A stretch of DNA of 64,000 bases from Clostridium_X cadaveris (GCF_039521325.1 NZ_BAAACD010000007.1); one strand, 5' to 3'; positions 53,295 to 62,966 are shown, numbered from the stretch's first letter. The notes: generated by a model not told the origin, from the letters alone. A program made the numbers and translations.

Positions 53295-53367
53295 GTAATA
53301 TTTTTCTTAATTCTTAATATAAAAGAACTGAACCTCACATATTGAACATTTTAATTAATCAACTCTT

Positions 53368-53404
53368 AATGATTGAATCCTATATTATACAGGATTCAAT
53401 CATT
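53368..53404 (+). terminator. terminator of the MATE gene
   Basis: Perfect 14-bp stem AATGATTGAATCCT and complement with a 9-nt loop, T-run following. Confidence 0.88.
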
Positions 53405-53451
53405 TTTATGTATATATACTTTTCATATATCTCAAAGCTTTAATTTTATAT

Positions 53452-53485
53452 AAAAAAAAGAGAAACCTGTTAGGTAGTTCCTCTT
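53452..53485 (-). terminator. second terminator downstream of the orphan riboswitch
   Basis: AAGAG and ACCT arms with matching AGGT and CTCTT, followed by T8 on the minus strand; ends the riboswitch transcript if read-through occurs. Confidence 0.65.
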
Positions 53486-53651
53486 CCAATACAATATTCG
53501 TTTTGATGCATTATATCAAAATGCATTTATAAATTATCTATATATATTTAAACATTATTAAAATCTAAAAAAAACCATATTATTTTCTTAGGTGTTTACT
53601 GCGACTGCCAATCCAATAAACTGTAGACTTAAATAATGTTAGGAGTACATT

Positions 53652-53750
53652 ATGGAAAATAATATGGTTATTAGCAAATTCATTGGTGGTGATAATACAA
53701 TGGTAACTACATACAAGAAACGAATTCGCGCGACTTTGTATAAAATATAG
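53652..53750 (+). CDS. possible 32-residue peptide
   Basis: Short frame with AGGAG 6 bases before the ATG. The product is basic (ending in KKRIRATLYKI) and has no recognisable domain. It runs antisense to the leader region behind the cobalamin riboswitch. It might be a chance frame or a leftover of a deleted gene. Confidence 0.25.
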   Translation: MENNMVISKFIGGDNTMVTTYKKRIRATLYKI

Positions 53751-53760
53751 CAATATTAAA

Positions 53761-53784
53761 GGGAGCCTAAACTCTTCGGCTCCC
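53761..53784 (-). terminator. riboswitch expression-platform terminator
   Basis: GGGAGCC / GGCTCCC stem with a 10-nt loop followed by T-rich sequence on the minus strand, about 70 bases after the aptamer. Confidence 0.75.
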
Positions 53785-53849
53785 ACAAAATCTCACACAT
53801 ATTATTTCTAATAATATAAAGACCATTTCCCACCGAAATTTCTTTTAAA

Positions 53850-54036
53850 AGCATAGGGCAGGTCTCCTGACTCAAAATCATCCTACTAACTTAAGTCTTC
53901 CCGAGATATATCTCAGTGACTAAAATATAAGTTTTCGTCATTCTTACAGTAGCGGGGGCTGTTATGGATTTTAACCATATTCCCTTTTAATACATTGCTT
54001 AAAAATGTAACCTTAAGCTTGTCTTATTCACTTTTC
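53850..54036 (-). ncRNA. cobalamin (B12) riboswitch
   Basis: On the minus strand the conserved aptamer blocks appear in order: AAAAGGGAATATGGTTAAAA, TCCATAACAGCCCCCGCTAC then TGTAA, CACTG, CGGGAAGACTTA, and the 3' closing block AGTCAGGAGACCTGCC. These are the hallmarks of AdoCbl/cobalamin riboswitches. An upstream promoter and a downstream terminator make it a complete B12-off switch, yet no transporter or B12-related gene follows on this strand. Confidence 0.9.
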
Positions 54037-54042
54037 ATACTT

Positions 54043-54071
54043 ATAATATCATATAAAATATGTAATTGCAA
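54043..54071 (-). promoter_or_regulatory. sigma-A promoter of the riboswitch transcript
   Basis: Minus strand -35 TTGCAA (54066-54071) and -10 TATTAT (54043-54048), 17-base spacing, a few bases before the aptamer. Confidence 0.65.
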
Positions 54072-54154
54072 CATATTTTTTAATTTATAAATAATATTTT
54101 TAATTTTTGCTAATGATATTAAAGTACTAACATTATTTCTACGTAGGTGATAAA

Positions 54155-54832
54155 ATGCGGAAATATCTATACAAAATAATATTGTTCTTCGTTGCTATAA
54201 TGCTGATTTTTACGTCATCAATTTATGCTGAAGAAATTAAACAATCAAAATATAAAATATTAATAGATACAAATGAATTTTCTTTATATGTTATAGAATC
54301 CAACACTTTTAAGGTGGTGAAAAGATATCCTGTTGCTCTTGGAAAAAAAGAAACTCCATCACCTATTGGGTGTTGGAAAATTTCTAGCAAAGCTCTTAAA
54401 AATCATGTATTTGGAGGCTATTGGCTTGGGCTTAATGTGCCTTGGGATACTTTTGGTATTCACGGTACGAATCGTCCAGATTCTATAGGAAGTCTTTCAT
54501 CTAATGGATGTATCCGTATGTACAATCAAAATATAGAAGAACTGTTTTACATGATTGATTATGATACACCTGTTATTGTATACAGCGGACCAAGTTGGAT
54601 TTTTTCTTCTTACGTTCGAAATATAAATCCTAATGATAAAGGTGCCGATGTATATGAAGTACAAAAGATACTAAATGCTATGGGTTACTATAATGGCCCC
54701 TTTAATGGAATATATGATTATCCTCTCATAAAAGCAGTTCAACGTTATAAAATGGATTATGGTTTTGATTACGAAAATTATACCCTAGATATGAAATTTT
54801 TGAATTCTATCGGAATATATAAATTCGAATAA
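54155..54832 (+). CDS. L,D-transpeptidase (YkuD) with peptidoglycan-binding domain
   Basis: Exported protein of 225 residues: a signal peptide (about 1-25), a YkuD catalytic domain with FGIHGTNRPDSIGSLSSNGC then IRM (His, Ser and catalytic Cys), and a C-terminal peptidoglycan-binding domain (DVYEVQKILNAMGYYNGPFN). It cross-links or anchors to peptidoglycan outside the cell, often in the spore cortex or wall remodelling. AGGTGATAAA precedes the ATG. It is divergent from the riboswitch promoter. Confidence 0.92.
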   Translation: MRKYLYKIILFFVAIMLIFTSSIYAEEIKQSKYKILIDTNEFSLYVIESNTFKVVKRYPVALGKKETPSPIGCWKISSKALKNHVFGGYWLGLNVPWDTFGIHGTNRPDSIGSLSSNGCIRMYNQNIEELFYMIDYDTPVIVYSGPSWIFSSYVRNINPNDKGADVYEVQKILNAMGYYNGPFNGIYDYPLIKAVQRYKMDYGFDYENYTLDMKFLNSIGIYKFE

Positions 54833-54840
54833 ATACAAAT

Positions 54841-54888
54841 ATAAAAGAATCCCCTATTATATACTTTATAATAGGGGAATTCTTTTAT
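54841..54888. terminator. bidirectional terminator
   Basis: Long stem AAAAGAATCCCCTATTATA with near-perfect complement, between convergent genes. Confidence 0.88.
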
Positions 54889-54891
54889 ATA

Positions 54892-56826
54892 CTAATTCTT
54901 AAGGTTGTCGCTTCCATTTATCATTGATATTATCTCTTTTATATCTAAAATCACATCTTTATAACTCATAACTACATCTATTTGCATATAATTTTCGTCT
55001 AAATCTAAATCTTCTATTATTCCATATAGATATTTACCACTATCTAAAAGCTGTTTTAATATAAGATTATCTTGTTTAGATACATATCCTATTACATATC
55101 CTTTTTCAGTAGCTATTTGAATTGCATTTTTATCATATGGATTATCACTTTCTCTTTTTAGAAGAACTATATCATTTTCTTGCAGCGTTCCCTCTATAAC
55201 ATCCATATTTCTGTAATACATTCCTGCTACATTTGTAGTCATTAAAGAGATATCTTTTATATGTGGAGTTATAATCTGATTCTTTACATTTATAATCTCC
55301 TCTATTTTATCTTTACTTTTATCTTTATCGCTATATATAAGCTTTAAAATCTTTCCTCGTATTTCTCTATTGGGCTCAGTATCAGCAAGAGCCTTTAATA
55401 ATTCTTGTATATCTTTATTTTTAACTAAGTTTCTCTTTTTTAAATATTTCAAACTTAATTTTCTACATTCATTAAATCTAGCTGATAATGATGAAAGATA
55501 TAGCTCATCATCTTCTATATTATATTCCATTAAGAATCGTAAAAGAAACATAAGGCATATATCACCATTATTATTAGAGGTTAAATCATCCTGTTTTAAA
55601 TCCTCAGAGCCACAGTTTATTTCATCAAAGGGCAGAGTCTTCTTGGCAAACTTAAGAAGTTTTTTCATTTCTTCCTTACCACCAGTATCCCCCACATGAT
55701 AATATACAGCCATATTCAATGGATTCCTCTTCAAAAAAGCTTTCAAATCATCAAATTCTATAGTTTCATCTATAAGTTCTCCAATATTGTAGTAGAAATC
55801 AACATCATAAAGTCCTTCTACAAGCCCCTGTCTAAATACAGGCTTCCACTTTGAAGATACTATAACTTCTCCAATCTTGTCTATCATCTGTTCTTTCAAG
55901 GATTTAGGAATTCTATCTACATCTTCTGCTTCTGCATATAGTGCATATCCTAAATAATCTATAGCCATCATATCATCTAGAGAATTTCCCATTTCATCTA
56001 TTTTCTTTAGATAAAGCCATATAAAATTAGCACTATCTTCTATAGTATAAATAGATTTTTCTTCTAACTTTAATATATTAATTATAACTTTAGAGATTTT
56101 ATGAAAATATTCTTCCTTTATTCTACAAGGCTCCAAATACCAACTCAAGTTAACCTTTTTGCTTAGAATACTGGCACTAATCCCCTCTAATCCCTCATTG
56201 TCCATTCCTAGTAATAAAATTTTATCTTTTATTGTGTCATCAAACGGATATATATTTTGAAGACATATAAGTCTTCCATATCCATAAGTCCTCTTGAGTA
56301 AGTCAAAAATAAAAGTATTTTCGTCTTTACTATTCTTTACTGAATATACTACAAAAAACGTATATTCACTTAATATACCTAGTACCCTTCCATAGTCTTT
56401 AGCTTTTTCTTTGTCTACTATACCAAGAAGTGTAATTCCAAGCTTTATTAGAGATTCCTCATTTGATTTTGTAATAAATTGTTCTGCTATGCTGCTTAAA
56501 GTAAGTCTATCTATAAACCCATCATTTACATAAGCACTTATCATCTCATAAAATGTAAAGTAATATAGGATTAACTTATTTTCATCTAAGAAGTCTACCA
56601 GTTCATCTTCATTAGGACATTCTAAGTAATTGTCTATACAGAAAATTAGTTCTCTTGAAAGACTATACTTTCTTTCCATGGGCAGTTCTTCTCCCATCAG
56701 AAATTGCTCAACGTCAAACTTACCACTATTCTCAAAATCCTGATTTTTATAGATAGAATCATAATTTCTATATACAAAGTCATTCAGCGTTTCATATATA
56801 AATTTACAATTTAATTCCTCTTGCAT
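54892..56826 (-). CDS. HIRAN domain protein with large helical N-terminal region
   Basis: Protein of 644 residues. Residues ~535-620 form a HIRAN domain: VAGMYYRNMDVIEGTLQEND, LLKRESDNPYDKNAIQIAT and GYVIGYVSKQDN. HIRAN domains bind DNA ends or 3' termini in eukaryotic HLTF, and occur in bacteria beside nucleases or alone. The remaining ~530 residues are acidic, helical and unlike anything I know; there is no helicase or nuclease motif. GGGGGGAG precedes the ATG. Single gene. Function unknown. Confidence 0.8.
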   Translation of the reverse strand: MQEELNCKFIYETLNDFVYRNYDSIYKNQDFENSGKFDVEQFLMGEELPMERKYSLSRELIFCIDNYLECPNEDELVDFLDENKLILYYFTFYEMISAYVNDGFIDRLTLSSIAEQFITKSNEESLIKLGITLLGIVDKEKAKDYGRVLGILSEYTFFVVYSVKNSKDENTFIFDLLKRTYGYGRLICLQNIYPFDDTIKDKILLLGMDNEGLEGISASILSKKVNLSWYLEPCRIKEEYFHKISKVIINILKLEEKSIYTIEDSANFIWLYLKKIDEMGNSLDDMMAIDYLGYALYAEAEDVDRIPKSLKEQMIDKIGEVIVSSKWKPVFRQGLVEGLYDVDFYYNIGELIDETIEFDDLKAFLKRNPLNMAVYYHVGDTGGKEEMKKLLKFAKKTLPFDEINCGSEDLKQDDLTSNNNGDICLMFLLRFLMEYNIEDDELYLSSLSARFNECRKLSLKYLKKRNLVKNKDIQELLKALADTEPNREIRGKILKLIYSDKDKSKDKIEEIINVKNQIITPHIKDISLMTTNVAGMYYRNMDVIEGTLQENDIVLLKRESDNPYDKNAIQIATEKGYVIGYVSKQDNLILKQLLDSGKYLYGIIEDLDLDENYMQIDVVMSYKDVILDIKEIISMINGSDNLKN

Positions 56827-56863
56827 AAGAACTCCCCCCTAACTTCTTAATATTTTCACTCTA

Positions 56864-58048
56864 TTAATCCAATTTTTTTAGTGCTATTTCTAGTCTTTCA
56901 AGTGCTTTTTTTAACACCTCTCTTGAGCAAGCTAAATTCAATCTTACAAAACCATCTCCATTGCTTCCAAAGCTATATCCTTGACTTAGAATAACCTTAG
57001 ATTCTTTATTCAAGAACTCTTCTAATTCTTTTCCATTAAGTCCAAATTCTCTTAAATCAATCCAAGCTAAAAATGTAGCTTCTGATTCTATAACTTTAGC
57101 TTTAGGAACATGTATTTTCATAAAGTCCTTTAGATACTTAAAGTTTTCTTGTAGATAATCTAAAAGCTCATCAAGCCACTTATCTCCCTTTTCATAAGCT
57201 GCTTTTATAGCTATGGCGCCAAGTAAATTAGGATCACCACCATGTTCTTTTTCAAGAACACTCTTATACTTCTCTCTTAATGTTTTATTTGGAATAATGA
57301 CATTTGATATTTGAAGGCCGCAGAGATTAAAAGTCTTATGACATGATATACAGGTTATAGTATTATCAGCTACCTCTTCACCTAAAGATATCAAAAAATT
57401 ATGTTTATAATCTTTATGAACAAGCTCACAGTGTGCATCATCGGATACTATAATTATATTATTCTCTATTAATATTTTGCTTAATTCTTGTAATTCTTTT
57501 TCGCTCCATGCTCTTCCAACAGGATTATGAGGATTACAAAGTATCATCATCTTTATGTCCTTATTTTCCTTTATGATAGCCTTCAGATTATCTAAATCCA
57601 TATAATATTTGTCTCCTTGAAGCTTTAGCGGATTTTCTATGACAGTTCTGTTGGCATGTTTAATCATATTCGCAAACTGATGATATACAGGAGGCTGAAT
57701 TAATATTTTATCCCCTTCATCAGTATATGTTCTTATTGATCTAAGTATTATGTCTATAATAGTGCTGCCAAAGCATAGCCATTCACGCTTTATGTCAAAA
57801 CCATGTCTTCTCTTATACCAAGCTATGAGAGCTTCATAAAGATCTTCATAGTCTCCACCATATCCTAATGCTCCATCTTTTATGTAATTTATTAAAGTTT
57901 GTCTAACACACTCTGGAGATTCAAAATCCATATCTGCAACCCATAATGGAATTGCTTCATCATTATCTACCCCATATTTTTCTAATACCATATCATGTTT
58001 TCTACTATGAGTATGTCTTCTGTCTACAACTTTGTCAAAATCGTACAT
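56864..58048 (-). CDS. patB: PatB/MalY family C-S lyase (aminotransferase fold)
   Basis: PLP enzyme of 394 residues, fold type I. MalY/PatB features: IPLWVADMDFESPECVRQTL, NPHNPVGRAW, the pyridoxal lysine in CISCHKTFNLCGLQ, and a final Arg region FVRLNLACSRE. It cleaves cystathionine or cystine-type C-S bonds to pyruvate, ammonia and a thiol. AAAGGGG precedes ATG. Single gene. Aminotransferase activity cannot be excluded from sequence. Confidence 0.88.
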   Translation of the reverse strand: MYDFDKVVDRRHTHSRKHDMVLEKYGVDNDEAIPLWVADMDFESPECVRQTLINYIKDGALGYGGDYEDLYEALIAWYKRRHGFDIKREWLCFGSTIIDIILRSIRTYTDEGDKILIQPPVYHQFANMIKHANRTVIENPLKLQGDKYYMDLDNLKAIIKENKDIKMMILCNPHNPVGRAWSEKELQELSKILIENNIIIVSDDAHCELVHKDYKHNFLISLGEEVADNTITCISCHKTFNLCGLQISNVIIPNKTLREKYKSVLEKEHGGDPNLLGAIAIKAAYEKGDKWLDELLDYLQENFKYLKDFMKIHVPKAKVIESEATFLAWIDLREFGLNGKELEEFLNKESKVILSQGYSFGSNGDGFVRLNLACSREVLKKALERLEIALKKLD

Positions 58049-58126
58049 TTTAATACCCCTTTTCTTAATATAATCTTTTTATATGATAGAATTAAAACTC
58101 CACCTGAAACTAAAAATTCAGTTTAT

Positions 58127-60085
58127 TTACTCAGAGATGCAATGCATATAGTTATCAGATTCATTCCCCTTTACTACAAAGCCTACTCCCTTAGAACAAA
58201 ATACTGAAGCTGAGGTATACTCTGTATCTGCATCTTTATTGTATCCTTTTTCTTTAATTATCTCTCCCTCATTATGGCAGTAATCATATCCATCAAAGAT
58301 AAAATTTATAATTCCACGCCCTTTTGTGAAAGATACTAACTCTAATGAATAGTTCATAAATGTCTTTACAGGCCCCCTGCCTTCTATTATGACTTTTTCT
58401 CCAAATATCTTTGGTGTATCAAAAGTTCCATTGAACTTTTGTATATCTGATAATACTCTTCCCATGCTGTCAATATTTACTTGTATCTTAAATCTATAGT
58501 ATGGTTCAAGAAGAGTGCTATCCGCCTTTTCCAAGCCCTGTCTTAACGCTCTATAAGTAGCTTCTCTAAAATCCCCACCCTCTGTATGTTTTATATGAGA
58601 TTTTCCATTAATTAAAGTAACTTTTATATCCGTTATTGGAGCCCCTATAAGAATTCCATTATGCTCTCTTTCAAAAACATGACTTTTAACTAAGTTTTGA
58701 AAATTTACAGCTAAAGTATCTATAGGACAATTACTATAAAATGTTATACCACTTCCTCTTTGTCCCGGCTCAAGTCTTAAATGTACCTCTGCATAATGTC
58801 TTAAAGGTTCAAAATGTCCTCTACCTATAGAAGTTTTTCTTATTGTCTCTTTATAAAGTATCTGGCAAGGCCCAAACTCTATATCCAACTTAAACCTATC
58901 TTTTACTATTTCTTTTAGTATCTCAAGCTGAATTACGCCCATAACATGAATATGTATCTCTTTAAGCTTTTCATGCCATATAACCTTTAGCGAGGTTTCC
59001 TCATCCTCTAAAATTTTGAAAAAACTTAAAACTTCTTTGGGATTAAGTTTCTCATCATAAATTACCTTAGAACTCAATGTAGGAATCATGTCATAATCTA
59101 TGTTTTCTTCCCTATATCCTATCCCTTGCCCTGAAAATATCTTTGTAAGTCCTACTAATCCAAATACTTCTCCAGCTTTTGCTTCATTTGTCTTTTCAAA
59201 TTTTTCCCCATTATAGTATCTTATATCATTTATTTTTTCATTTAAGACTTCTCCATTAAACTTATAACTTACTATGTCTTTAGTCTTAATAGTCCCTCTT
59301 ATAGCTTTTACATATGTGATTCTATTTCCATTACCGTCATATTTTACTTTATATACTTTTCCTTGAAAGTCACCATCATCATTATATTCAGTTGTTGTTA
59401 GATTGTGAAAACTATTTATAAATTTTTCTATACCTAAATCCTGAAGAGCTGAACCTTTAAAACAAGGAAATACATCACGGTGATTTATCATATTTTTCAA
59501 TTCTTCTAGCCAAAGTTTTTTATCATACTTTCCGTCTAAATATTGTTCCAAAAGATTATTATTATTCTCTGCTATTATTTCTATGAGTCCATCATCTATA
59601 TCTTCTTCAAACATATTATTTTCAATCAAATATGCGTCAGGAGAAAGATTGCACTTTATATCATCAAGAGTTTCTATGCAGTCTGCTCCATCTCTATCAA
59701 TCTTATTTATAAATATAAAAGTTGGGATGTTGTACTTTCTTAATAATCTCCATATTGTTTCTGTATGAGCTTGTACTCCCTCAACTGCACTTACAACTAC
59801 TATTGCGTAATCCATTATGCTTATGGCTCTTTCCATTTCTGGCGAAAAATCTATATGTCCAGGTGTGTCTACCAGGTAGTAAGTTGAATCCTTATAGTTG
59901 AATCTCCCTTGAGATGAAAATATAGTTATTCCTCTGTCCTTCTCTATTTGATGACTATCTAGAAAAGCATCTTTGTAATCTACCCTTCCCCTTTTTCTTA
60001 TTGCATTTGTGTGATACAAAATCTGTTCTGCCAATGTGGTTTTCCCGGCATCTACATGAGCCAGTATCCCTATAGTTTTATTCAT
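58127..60085 (-). CDS. TetM-like ribosomal protection GTPase homologue
   Basis: EF-G-like translational GTPase of 652 residues. G motifs: GILAHVDAGKTTLAEQ, DRGITIF, DTPGHIDF and FINKIDRDG. Domains II-V follow, with domain IV/V regions LEPGQRGSGITFYSNC and VEFTKGRGIINF-like SFTKGRGIINFIFDGYDY. Length and order match TetM/TetO/TetB(P), which free ribosomes from tetracycline. Similarity to TetM is moderate and the gene sits among housekeeping genes, so it may be an intrinsic paralogue with another role. Confidence 0.8.
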   Translation of the reverse strand: MNKTIGILAHVDAGKTTLAEQILYHTNAIRKRGRVDYKDAFLDSHQIEKDRGITIFSSQGRFNYKDSTYYLVDTPGHIDFSPEMERAISIMDYAIVVVSAVEGVQAHTETIWRLLRKYNIPTFIFINKIDRDGADCIETLDDIKCNLSPDAYLIENNMFEEDIDDGLIEIIAENNNNLLEQYLDGKYDKKLWLEELKNMINHRDVFPCFKGSALQDLGIEKFINSFHNLTTTEYNDDGDFQGKVYKVKYDGNGNRITYVKAIRGTIKTKDIVSYKFNGEVLNEKINDIRYYNGEKFEKTNEAKAGEVFGLVGLTKIFSGQGIGYREENIDYDMIPTLSSKVIYDEKLNPKEVLSFFKILEDEETSLKVIWHEKLKEIHIHVMGVIQLEILKEIVKDRFKLDIEFGPCQILYKETIRKTSIGRGHFEPLRHYAEVHLRLEPGQRGSGITFYSNCPIDTLAVNFQNLVKSHVFEREHNGILIGAPITDIKVTLINGKSHIKHTEGGDFREATYRALRQGLEKADSTLLEPYYRFKIQVNIDSMGRVLSDIQKFNGTFDTPKIFGEKVIIEGRGPVKTFMNYSLELVSFTKGRGIINFIFDGYDYCHNEGEIIKEKGYNKDADTEYTSASVFCSKGVGFVVKGNESDNYMHCISE

Positions 60086-60210
60086 AATCTCACATCCTAT
60101 GTGTTATTGATTCTTAATCTTATTATATCAAAAAATCCTTTTATATTCTTGAAATACGTCTTTGGATTTTCCTAAAATTCAGATAATTTTCCCATTACCT
60201 ATCACTATTA

Positions 60211-60250
60211 AAAAAGGTACCTTGATACTCTTTAAGCATCTTGGCACCTT
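60211..60250 (-). terminator. terminator of the prolyl oligopeptidase gene
   Basis: AAGGTGCC / GGTACCTT stem with one wobble, T6 on the minus strand. Confidence 0.75.
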
Positions 60251-60255
60251 GTATA

Positions 60256-62280
60256 TTATACTAACACCTTTTCTAAGAAAGAATATATATCAGCTTCTAC
60301 ATCTATAAGTTTTGAAATAGGCTTTCCTTGTCCATGCCCTGCATTTTTTTCTACTCTTAAAAGTATAGGATTTTCTCCGCTTGATACTTCCTCTAGAGTT
60401 GCAACATATTTATAAGAATGGCAAGGCAGTACTCTGTCATCACTATCTCCTGTAGCAACTAATACTGGAGGATAAACAGTTCCACATTTTATATTGTGAA
60501 GTGGTGAGTATTTAAATAAGAATTTGAAATGTTCCTTATCATGCTCGGCATCTCCATATTCAGGAATCCAGAATCTTCCTATTGTATACTTATGATATCT
60601 AAGCATATCTAAAACTCCAACTTGCGTGATTACAGCTCCATAAAGATCTGGTCTTTGAACCATACATGCTCCAGTAAGTAGGCCTCCATTGCTTCTTCCT
60701 CTTATAGCCAGATATCTATTGTTTGTATATTTGTTTTCTATAAGCCATTCTGCACAGGATATGAAATCATCAAAGCAATTCTGCTTTTTCTCAAGCATAG
60801 CATCTTCATGCCATTGCTCTCCATATTCATTCCCTCCTCTTATATTGGCAACTGCAAAAACTCCCCCTCTTTCCATCCATACTAGTTCTGGAACTCTGAA
60901 TTCCGGTATTCTGTTTAGATTAAACCCTCCATAAGCGTATAATAATGTTCTATTTCCACCATCTAATTTTATCCCCTTCCTATGGCTTATAAACATAGGA
61001 ATTTCTGTGCCATCTTTAGAAGTCACAAAAACTTGAATAGTTTCAAACTTAGAGAAATCTACATCTAAATGAGGTTCAAATACTTTAGTGCACTCCTTAC
61101 TTTGTAGATCAAATCTATAAATGGTGTCTGGTAAAAGATATGAGGCAAATTTGAAGAAGATCTCTTTACCTTTTTCTCCTTTAGACATTTCTGATATGGC
61201 ACCTAAAGAATTCATCTCATGATTGTATAACTTACCTGTAGATATATTATACATAGCAAGCTCATGATGAGCATGATGCATAAATGCTAATACTATATAT
61301 CCATCATTATATATAGCAAAAGATATTGTATCTATATTATCTTCTTCCACGAGTTCTTTCCAGTTTTCTTCTCTATAGTCATTCAAGTCTACTTCTATTA
61401 TTCTTCTCTTAGGTGCACAGTAATTCGTAAGGAAGTAAAACTTTGTTTCTTTATTTCCTAAAAGCTCCCAAGATGCCTCTTTCCCTTCAAATGGGTCAAA
61501 AATCTTTTCTTTTTTAAGATCTTGGATTAATACCAAATTATTTGAAGACGTACCCTTTTGCTTTTCTAATATCATATAGTCTCCATCAGAAGTTAAGGCT
61601 ACATAGTTTGAGTACTCTGATTTTTGTTTGCCATCAACTAAAATTATGTCATCATTTTGTGTTGTTCCAAGATTGTGTATGCACACCATATTGTGATAAG
61701 ACAATTCCTCGTCATCCATAGACCCTTGTTCTGGATATCTAGAATATATAAAACTTTCACCATTTGTAAGCCATTCTATTCCTGTAAAGCGGCACCAGTT
61801 CAACTCTTCATCTATGTGCTTTTTTTCCCTCATATCATAAATCTTTATTACCTGCCAGTCACTACCCTTTTGAGATATTGAATAAGCAAGTATGTCTTTA
61901 ACTGGATTTACAGAAACAGTTCCTATTGCAGCTGTGCCATCTTCTGCATAAGAGTTAGGATCTATTAAAAGTTCCTTTTCTCCATTGAGTTCTTTTGCCC
62001 TATAATAGCATGGTTGGTTTCTACTACCATCATTATAAAAGAAATAGTAATATCCATTAAATTTCTTAGGCGATGAATAGCTGTCAAACTTCCAAAGTTC
62101 CTTCATTCTGTCTTTTATAATATCGTAATCATAGTAGCCTTCAACAAATTCTTTAGTTTTTTCATTATGCTCGTCCACAAACATTGTAGTATCTTCGCTA
62201 TGAATATCCTCAAGCCACCTATATGGATCATAAACCTTCATACCATGATAATCATCTACTACTTTAACCTTTTTTATCAT
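60256..62280 (-). CDS. prolyl oligopeptidase family serine peptidase (S9A)
   Basis: Cytoplasmic peptidase of 674 residues. N-terminal DDYHGMKVYDPYRWLED, a beta-propeller (about 60-390) and a C-terminal alpha/beta-hydrolase with nucleophile Ser in AIRGRSNGGLLTG, Asp in VLVATGDSDDRV and His in EKNAGHGQGKP. The nucleophile elbow GRSNGG is standard for S9A. It cleaves short peptides after proline. I start at ATG 62280, after GGGGTG; 66 more bases upstream are open but code for a strange hydrophobic lead. It partly abuts the DUF488 gene. Confidence 0.92.
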   Translation of the reverse strand: MIKKVKVVDDYHGMKVYDPYRWLEDIHSEDTTMFVDEHNEKTKEFVEGYYDYDIIKDRMKELWKFDSYSSPKKFNGYYYFFYNDGSRNQPCYYRAKELNGEKELLIDPNSYAEDGTAAIGTVSVNPVKDILAYSISQKGSDWQVIKIYDMREKKHIDEELNWCRFTGIEWLTNGESFIYSRYPEQGSMDDEELSYHNMVCIHNLGTTQNDDIILVDGKQKSEYSNYVALTSDGDYMILEKQKGTSSNNLVLIQDLKKEKIFDPFEGKEASWELLGNKETKFYFLTNYCAPKRRIIEVDLNDYREENWKELVEEDNIDTISFAIYNDGYIVLAFMHHAHHELAMYNISTGKLYNHEMNSLGAISEMSKGEKGKEIFFKFASYLLPDTIYRFDLQSKECTKVFEPHLDVDFSKFETIQVFVTSKDGTEIPMFISHRKGIKLDGGNRTLLYAYGGFNLNRIPEFRVPELVWMERGGVFAVANIRGGNEYGEQWHEDAMLEKKQNCFDDFISCAEWLIENKYTNNRYLAIRGRSNGGLLTGACMVQRPDLYGAVITQVGVLDMLRYHKYTIGRFWIPEYGDAEHDKEHFKFLFKYSPLHNIKCGTVYPPVLVATGDSDDRVLPCHSYKYVATLEEVSSGENPILLRVEKNAGHGQGKPISKLIDVEADIYSFLEKVLV

Positions 62281-62342
62281 AAAAAACACCCCAACTTTCC
62301 CAAATCCTCTAATTATTCTTATGACTGTTAATAAATTTACAA

Positions 62343-62966
62343 TCACTTTTTCTCATCTATATGTTCTATCCTATATCCTATTTCTTTATTAGCCCTTCTA
62401 TATCCTTCTTTTATCATATCTTCTCTAGACATTTTATTTCCCAAAAGCTCGTCTATAGTAAGGTCATATCTTTTGCTGAAATATTTATCTAAAAGCATTT
62501 CTTCTATATCTTCCTGTGATGCAATGGAATAGTCATGCAGTATATGCTTTACATCAAAATCTTCTTCTCTCAAAGCTCTACCTACTAAAACACTTCTATG
62601 ACATCTTATAGGCTCCTGCATAGCACCTAAAAGTGCTATTCTATATCCTTTTCTACACCCATTTTTAAGCCTTTCAATTCCTGATAAAAAATCATCCTCT
62701 TTACACACTTTTTCAAAATCAGAGTATCCCTCTTTATTGTATGACTGTTTGTTTTCTCGTTTAGCTGCTAATTCCTTAGCCATATAAATGTATGTAAAAC
62801 CTTCATTTATTAAAGTATTTCTTATAGTTTCTTTATTATACTGAATATTATATTTTGAATAAGGTGTCCCTCTTATATCAACAACACAATTTATATGGTG
62901 TTTTTTCAGCATATCTATAAGTCTCTCTACTGAATAATTAGAATGACCTATTGTGTATATTTCCAT
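62343..62966 (-). CDS. DUF488 family protein
   Basis: Protein of 207 residues. The start MEIYTIGHSNYSVERLIDML, then CVVDIRGTPYSKYN, and later RIALLGAMQEPIRCHRSVLV mark DUF488, a family linked to rRNA/tRNA or DNA modification contexts but not experimentally defined to my knowledge. Usual members have LLCAE before the CHR; here it is LLGAMQ. I start at the ATG after GAGAGGTGA. It lies 62 bases upstream of the peptidase gene, possibly in one operon. Confidence 0.85.
   Translation of the reverse strand: MEIYTIGHSNYSVERLIDMLKKHHINCVVDIRGTPYSKYNIQYNKETIRNTLINEGFTYIYMAKELAAKRENKQSYNKEGYSDFEKVCKEDDFLSGIERLKNGCRKGYRIALLGAMQEPIRCHRSVLVGRALREEDFDVKHILHDYSIASQEDIEEMLLDKYFSKRYDLTIDELLGNKMSREDMIKEGYRRANKEIGYRIEHIDEKK

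Larger units (their letters stand above)
53405..54154. other. 750-bp gap: orphan riboswitch transcript, no confident gene
   Basis: On the minus strand it holds a promoter, a cobalamin riboswitch, a terminator, about 270 bases without a recognisable gene, and a second terminator. On the plus strand there is one short frame at 53652-53750. The expected B12-controlled gene is absent. Confidence 0.7.

Noticed and set aside
53580..53786. Minus-strand frame behind the cobalamin riboswitch as the missing B12-controlled gene
   Set aside because: It starts inside the terminator hairpin, has no ribosome binding site and no family resemblance, so I treat the region as non-coding or decayed.
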